A stretch of DNA of 8,155 nt from Christensenella sp. UBA3770. Lineage in GTDB: Bacteria; Bacillota; Clostridia; Christensenellales; CAG-1252. This document shows, in pieces, positions 6,397 to 8,155 of this stretch; position 1 is the stretch's first letter, and each line of letters begins with the position of its first letter. The notes under the pieces were generated by a model that was given only the letters and a program-made list of their open reading frames with translations, was not told where the DNA came from and made no database searches. The stretch covers positions 13,198-21,352 of the forward strand of contig DFFS01000069.1 of assembly GCA_002371075.1 (NCBI GenBank). The letters are read 5' to 3'. The translations under genes and the position numbers were made by a program.

Positions 6397-7110
6397 ATGG
6401 AAAAGGAATGTAGTTCGTTCAAAAAGTATTTTGCCGAGATGATCGGCACGATGACGCTGGTGCTCTTTGGCTGCGGCGTGGCGGTTTACACCGGTGCAAG
6501 CATCGTTCCCACCGCGCTGGCGTTTGGCTTGACCTTGATCGCAATGTCCTTTGTGATCGGTGAGGTGTCTGGCTGCCACTTAAATCCGGCGGTTTCCCTT
6601 GCGCTGTTTATCAACAAGAGGCTCTCCTTTAAAGACCTTATCGGATATATGATCGGGCAGTTTGTGGGCGCAACGGTGGCTTGTTTGGAGTTGATGCTGC
6701 TGTTTGGCACAAGGCAAAGCTACGGCGCAAACGTCATGCAGGAAGCCATTACGGCAGTGCACGGCGATGCGGTCGCCATCGTTGTGGCAGTCGTGGCGGA
6801 GATCATCATGACCTTTGTGTTTGTGGTGTCGCTGCTTGGCGTGACGGCAAAGACGGAAAACAAGGGCTTTATCGGCATCGTGGGCGGCATGACCTTGACG
6901 CTGGTGCACCTGCTTGGCATCGGGGTGACGGGCACTTCGGTCAATCCGGCGCGCTCGCTGTTCCCGGCGTTCTTTGCGGGCGGCGACGCCCTCAAACAAA
7001 GCTGGATCTTTGTCGTCGGTCCGTTTGTGGGCGCCATCCTTGCGGCGCTGTGCTTTAAGGTCATCGACAACACGCCCAAGCATGAGATCGCGGAGCGTAT
7101 GAGCGCCTGA
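6397..7110 (+). CDS. aqpZ: Aquaporin of the AqpZ type (MIP family)
   Basis: A 237-residue MIP-family channel for passive water flow across the cytoplasmic membrane. Both half-helix motifs are intact: SGCHLNPAV (58-66) and TGTSVNPARS (178-187). The selectivity filter aligns with E. coli AqpZ as Phe43 (ALAFGLT), His171 (LVHLLGIGVT), Thr180 and Arg186. This is the water-selective set, not the glycerol set of GlpF. Six hydrophobic helices are visible, near 10-30, 38-57, 81-104, 125-149, 158-176 and 202-222. Cys60 takes the place of the usual Gly or Ala in loop B. The start is ATG 6397, with GGGAGG (6387-6392) 4 bases before. The frame stays open upstream, but an earlier ATG at 6328 sits on the rho terminator with no binding site. 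A weak promoter could lie at about 6330-6358 (CATACT at 6353); otherwise transcription is unexplained. Confidence 0.92.
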   Translation: MEKECSSFKKYFAEMIGTMTLVLFGCGVAVYTGASIVPTALAFGLTLIAMSFVIGEVSGCHLNPAVSLALFINKRLSFKDLIGYMIGQFVGATVACLELMLLFGTRQSYGANVMQEAITAVHGDAVAIVVAVVAEIIMTFVFVVSLLGVTAKTENKGFIGIVGGMTLTLVHLLGIGVTGTSVNPARSLFPAFFAGGDALKQSWIFVVGPFVGAILAALCFKVIDNTPKHEIAERMSA

Positions 7111-7132
7111 GAATACGTCTGTCCAATCTGTT

Positions 7133-7158
7133 AAAAAGATCCCAAAAGGGATCTTTTT
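7133..7158. terminator. Intrinsic terminator after the aquaporin gene
   Basis: AAAAAGATCCC (7133-7143), loop AAAA and GGGATCTTTTT (7148-7158) form an 11-bp perfect stem ending in a T-rich tail that continues past 7158. The A/T flanks are symmetrical, so it can work in both directions. It begins 22 bases after the aquaporin stop. Confidence 0.92.
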
Positions 7159-7185
7159 ATTTTGCATAGGAGGGGAAATCGCACG

Positions 7186-7214
7186 TTGTAATCTTTTAAA
7201 TAATGTGTTATACT
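7186..7214 (+). promoter_or_regulatory. Sigma-A promoter for the SGNH hydrolase gene
   Basis: TTGTAA (7186-7191, four of six to TTGACA), a 17-base spacer and TATACT (7209-7214), with TG at 7206-7207 forming an extended -10. The -10 element TGTTATACT has the same TGnTATACT pattern as the DUF1846 operon promoter. The start point would be near 7221, only about 9 bases before the chosen ATG, so the mRNA would have a very short leader. Confidence 0.65.
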
Positions 7215-7229
7215 GACAGGCGAGAGGAT

Positions 7230-7946
7230 ATGAAAAAACAGCTCAAAATCATTGTCATAATGGCCGCCGCCCTGATCCTTGCGGTAACAGCCTTCCTGTT
7301 GGTTTGGTTTCTTTACGCCGTGCCAAAAAGGGAAGAGAGGGAGTTTCAGCGCCTTGTATCCGAGTACCGCGCGGCAAAACTTGCGCGCTATGCGGAGGAA
7401 AACGCAGCCCTTCTCCCCGGGGAGGATCACGTGGTGTTTTTGGGGGATAGTTTGACGGATGGCTGCGCGCTTGAAAGGTATTATCCGGAGTACAAAACCT
7501 TAAACAGAGGCATCGGCGGGGACAAAACGTCCGACCTCGTCGACAGGCTCAAAGTGTCTGCTTATGACGCCCATCCTGCGGCGGTCGTGCTCCTTATCGG
7601 GGGCAACAATCTCGGCACGATGTTTGACGATTATGAGGAGATCCTCAAGGGACTCCAAGGGGCTTTGCCTGAGGCAAAAGTCGTTGTCGTTTCGCTGACG
7701 GCAATGGGCGGCAGGTTTGCCCAAAAGAACGCGCTCGTCTGCTTAAACAACGTCAAAATAAAATTGCTTGCCGAGAAATACGGCTATCTTTACGTGGACG
7801 CCTTCACGCCGCTGTTTGACCCCGAGATCAACGAGATCAAGCCGGAGTACACCTCGGACGGCGCCCATCTGACCGACGCGGGCTACAAAGTATTGACGGC
7901 AGAGGTCAAAAAAGCTCTTTCCACCGCGCTTGGCAAAACGGCGTGA
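7230..7946 (+). CDS. Membrane-anchored SGNH/GDSL-family hydrolase
   Basis: A 238-residue protein with a basic N-terminus and one long hydrophobic segment (residues 6-30) that ends without a lipobox Cys or a clear signal peptidase site. It is therefore probably a signal anchor with the catalytic domain outside. Residues 33-65 form a charged, likely helical stalk. The catalytic domain has all four SGNH blocks: FLGDSLTDG (70-78, nucleophile Ser74), NRGIGGDKT (92-100), LLIGGNNL (121-128, Asn126) and SDGAHLTDAGY (209-219, Asp210 and His213). Such enzymes remove acyl or acetyl groups from lipids or surface sugars, but the substrate cannot be read from sequence. ATG 7230 has GAGAGG (7222-7227) only 2 bases before, and a weaker AGG at 7218-7220 at better spacing. 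An in-frame ATG at 7203 lies inside the promoter and is unlikely. Confidence 0.88.
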   Translation: MKKQLKIIVIMAAALILAVTAFLLVWFLYAVPKREEREFQRLVSEYRAAKLARYAEENAALLPGEDHVVFLGDSLTDGCALERYYPEYKTLNRGIGGDKTSDLVDRLKVSAYDAHPAAVVLLIGGNNLGTMFDDYEEILKGLQGALPEAKVVVVSLTAMGGRFAQKNALVCLNNVKIKLLAEKYGYLYVDAFTPLFDPEINEIKPEYTSDGAHLTDAGYKVLTAEVKKALSTALGKTA

Positions 7947-8069
7947 GAGGGGGGCGGAAAAGCTTTATAAATATATCGCTTTTATATAATCAACTTTGAG
8001 ATACGATTTTCTCTTGCAATTATCGGACATAGAGAACTATAGATGATTCGGAAGAATTAAGGAATACGT
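7947..8069. other. AT-rich intergenic region with possible promoter elements
   Basis: This stretch is clearly richer in A and T than the rest of the window. A 6-bp stem, AAAAGC (7958-7963) with GCTTTT (7978-7983), might be a weak terminator, but its loop is 14 bases and the T-run is short. A perfect -10 hexamer TATAAT (7985-7990) has no good -35. A second candidate is TTGCAA (8014-8019), an 18-base spacer and TATAGA (8038-8043), which would start transcription just before the ribosome-binding-like AAGGA at 8059-8063. Confidence 0.4.
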
Positions 8070-8155
8070 ATGCCGAACAAGCGCTTCTTGCCTATAAAAG
8101 CGGACAGTATAAAAGAAAGAAGCTTGATGAACACGGACAACAGTTGGCGATCCCC
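8070..8155 (+). CDS. Possible N-terminus of an unrecognised protein, running off the window
   Basis: ATG 8070 follows AAGGA (8059-8063) at 6 bases and opens a frame of 28 codons that continues past the window edge. It begins MPNKRFLPIKADSIKERS. Its third-position GC (18 of 28 codons) is near that of the neighbouring genes. A competing frame, with codons from 8033 and no normal start codon, reads DDSEELRNTYAEQALLAYKS and onward. It also looks protein-like but has lower third-position GC (about 15 of 38 codons). I cannot decide between them and recognise neither. Confidence 0.35.
   Translation, partial: MPNKRFLPIKADSIKERSLMNTDNSWRS

Noticed and set aside
8070..8155. Start of a YgiQ-type radical SAM protein, because of the FLPI near the N-terminus
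   Set aside because: The following residues do not match the expected RGW...D-F pattern, so the likeness is limited to a few residues.
1..8155. CRISPR array, tRNA/rRNA, insertion sequence or defence island
   Set aside because: I saw no regularly spaced repeats, tRNA-like cloverleaf, transposase or nuclease motifs; the genes are mostly housekeeping or metabolic.

Overview
The window holds seven or eight genes, all on the + strand. It looks like ordinary chromosomal DNA from a Bacillota (Clostridia-type) bacterium. The grounds are AGGAGG-like ribosome binding sites, sigma-A promoters with extended -10 boxes, the long Clostridia-like form of PRPP synthetase, a Rho factor with a large N-terminal insertion, and a moderately high third-position GC. 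This assignment is inferred from gene style, not from a marker gene. I see no CRISPR array, tRNA, rRNA, insertion sequence or phage gene.

Layout. (1) Positions 1-1083 carry the C-terminal end of an unrecognised protein, tightly followed by a polytopic membrane protein of the DUF1624 / heparan-alpha-glucosaminide N-acetyltransferase-like family. (2) A good sigma-A promoter (1154-1183) begins a three-gene operon: a DUF1846 (UPF0371) protein of unknown function, a long divergent ribose-phosphate pyrophosphokinase, and a UlaG/YtkL-type metallo-beta-lactamase-fold hydrolase. (3) After a 141-base gap with a hairpin but no clear terminator comes rho, which ends at a textbook intrinsic terminator (6301-6327). 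(4) An AqpZ-type aquaporin follows, ended by an 11-bp hairpin terminator (7133-7158). (5) A membrane-anchored SGNH/GDSL hydrolase has its own promoter (7186-7214). (6) The last 200 bases are AT-richer and hold an ambiguous gene start that runs off the window.

How the genes work together. The clearest functional unit is DUF1846 - PRPP synthetase - MBL hydrolase. Its spacings of 18 and 9 bases and single upstream promoter imply co-transcription, which links the uncharacterised DUF1846 protein to pentose-phosphate or nucleotide metabolism by context only. Rho may receive read-through from this operon. The aquaporin and the SGNH hydrolase appear to be separate units.

I found no convincing new multi-gene system such as a defence, mobile or biosynthetic locus. 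The items most worth checking are the DUF1846/PRPP synthetase linkage, the divergent metal/ATP signature of that synthetase, the rho leader, the loop-B cysteine of the aquaporin, and the unresolved reading frame at the right edge.
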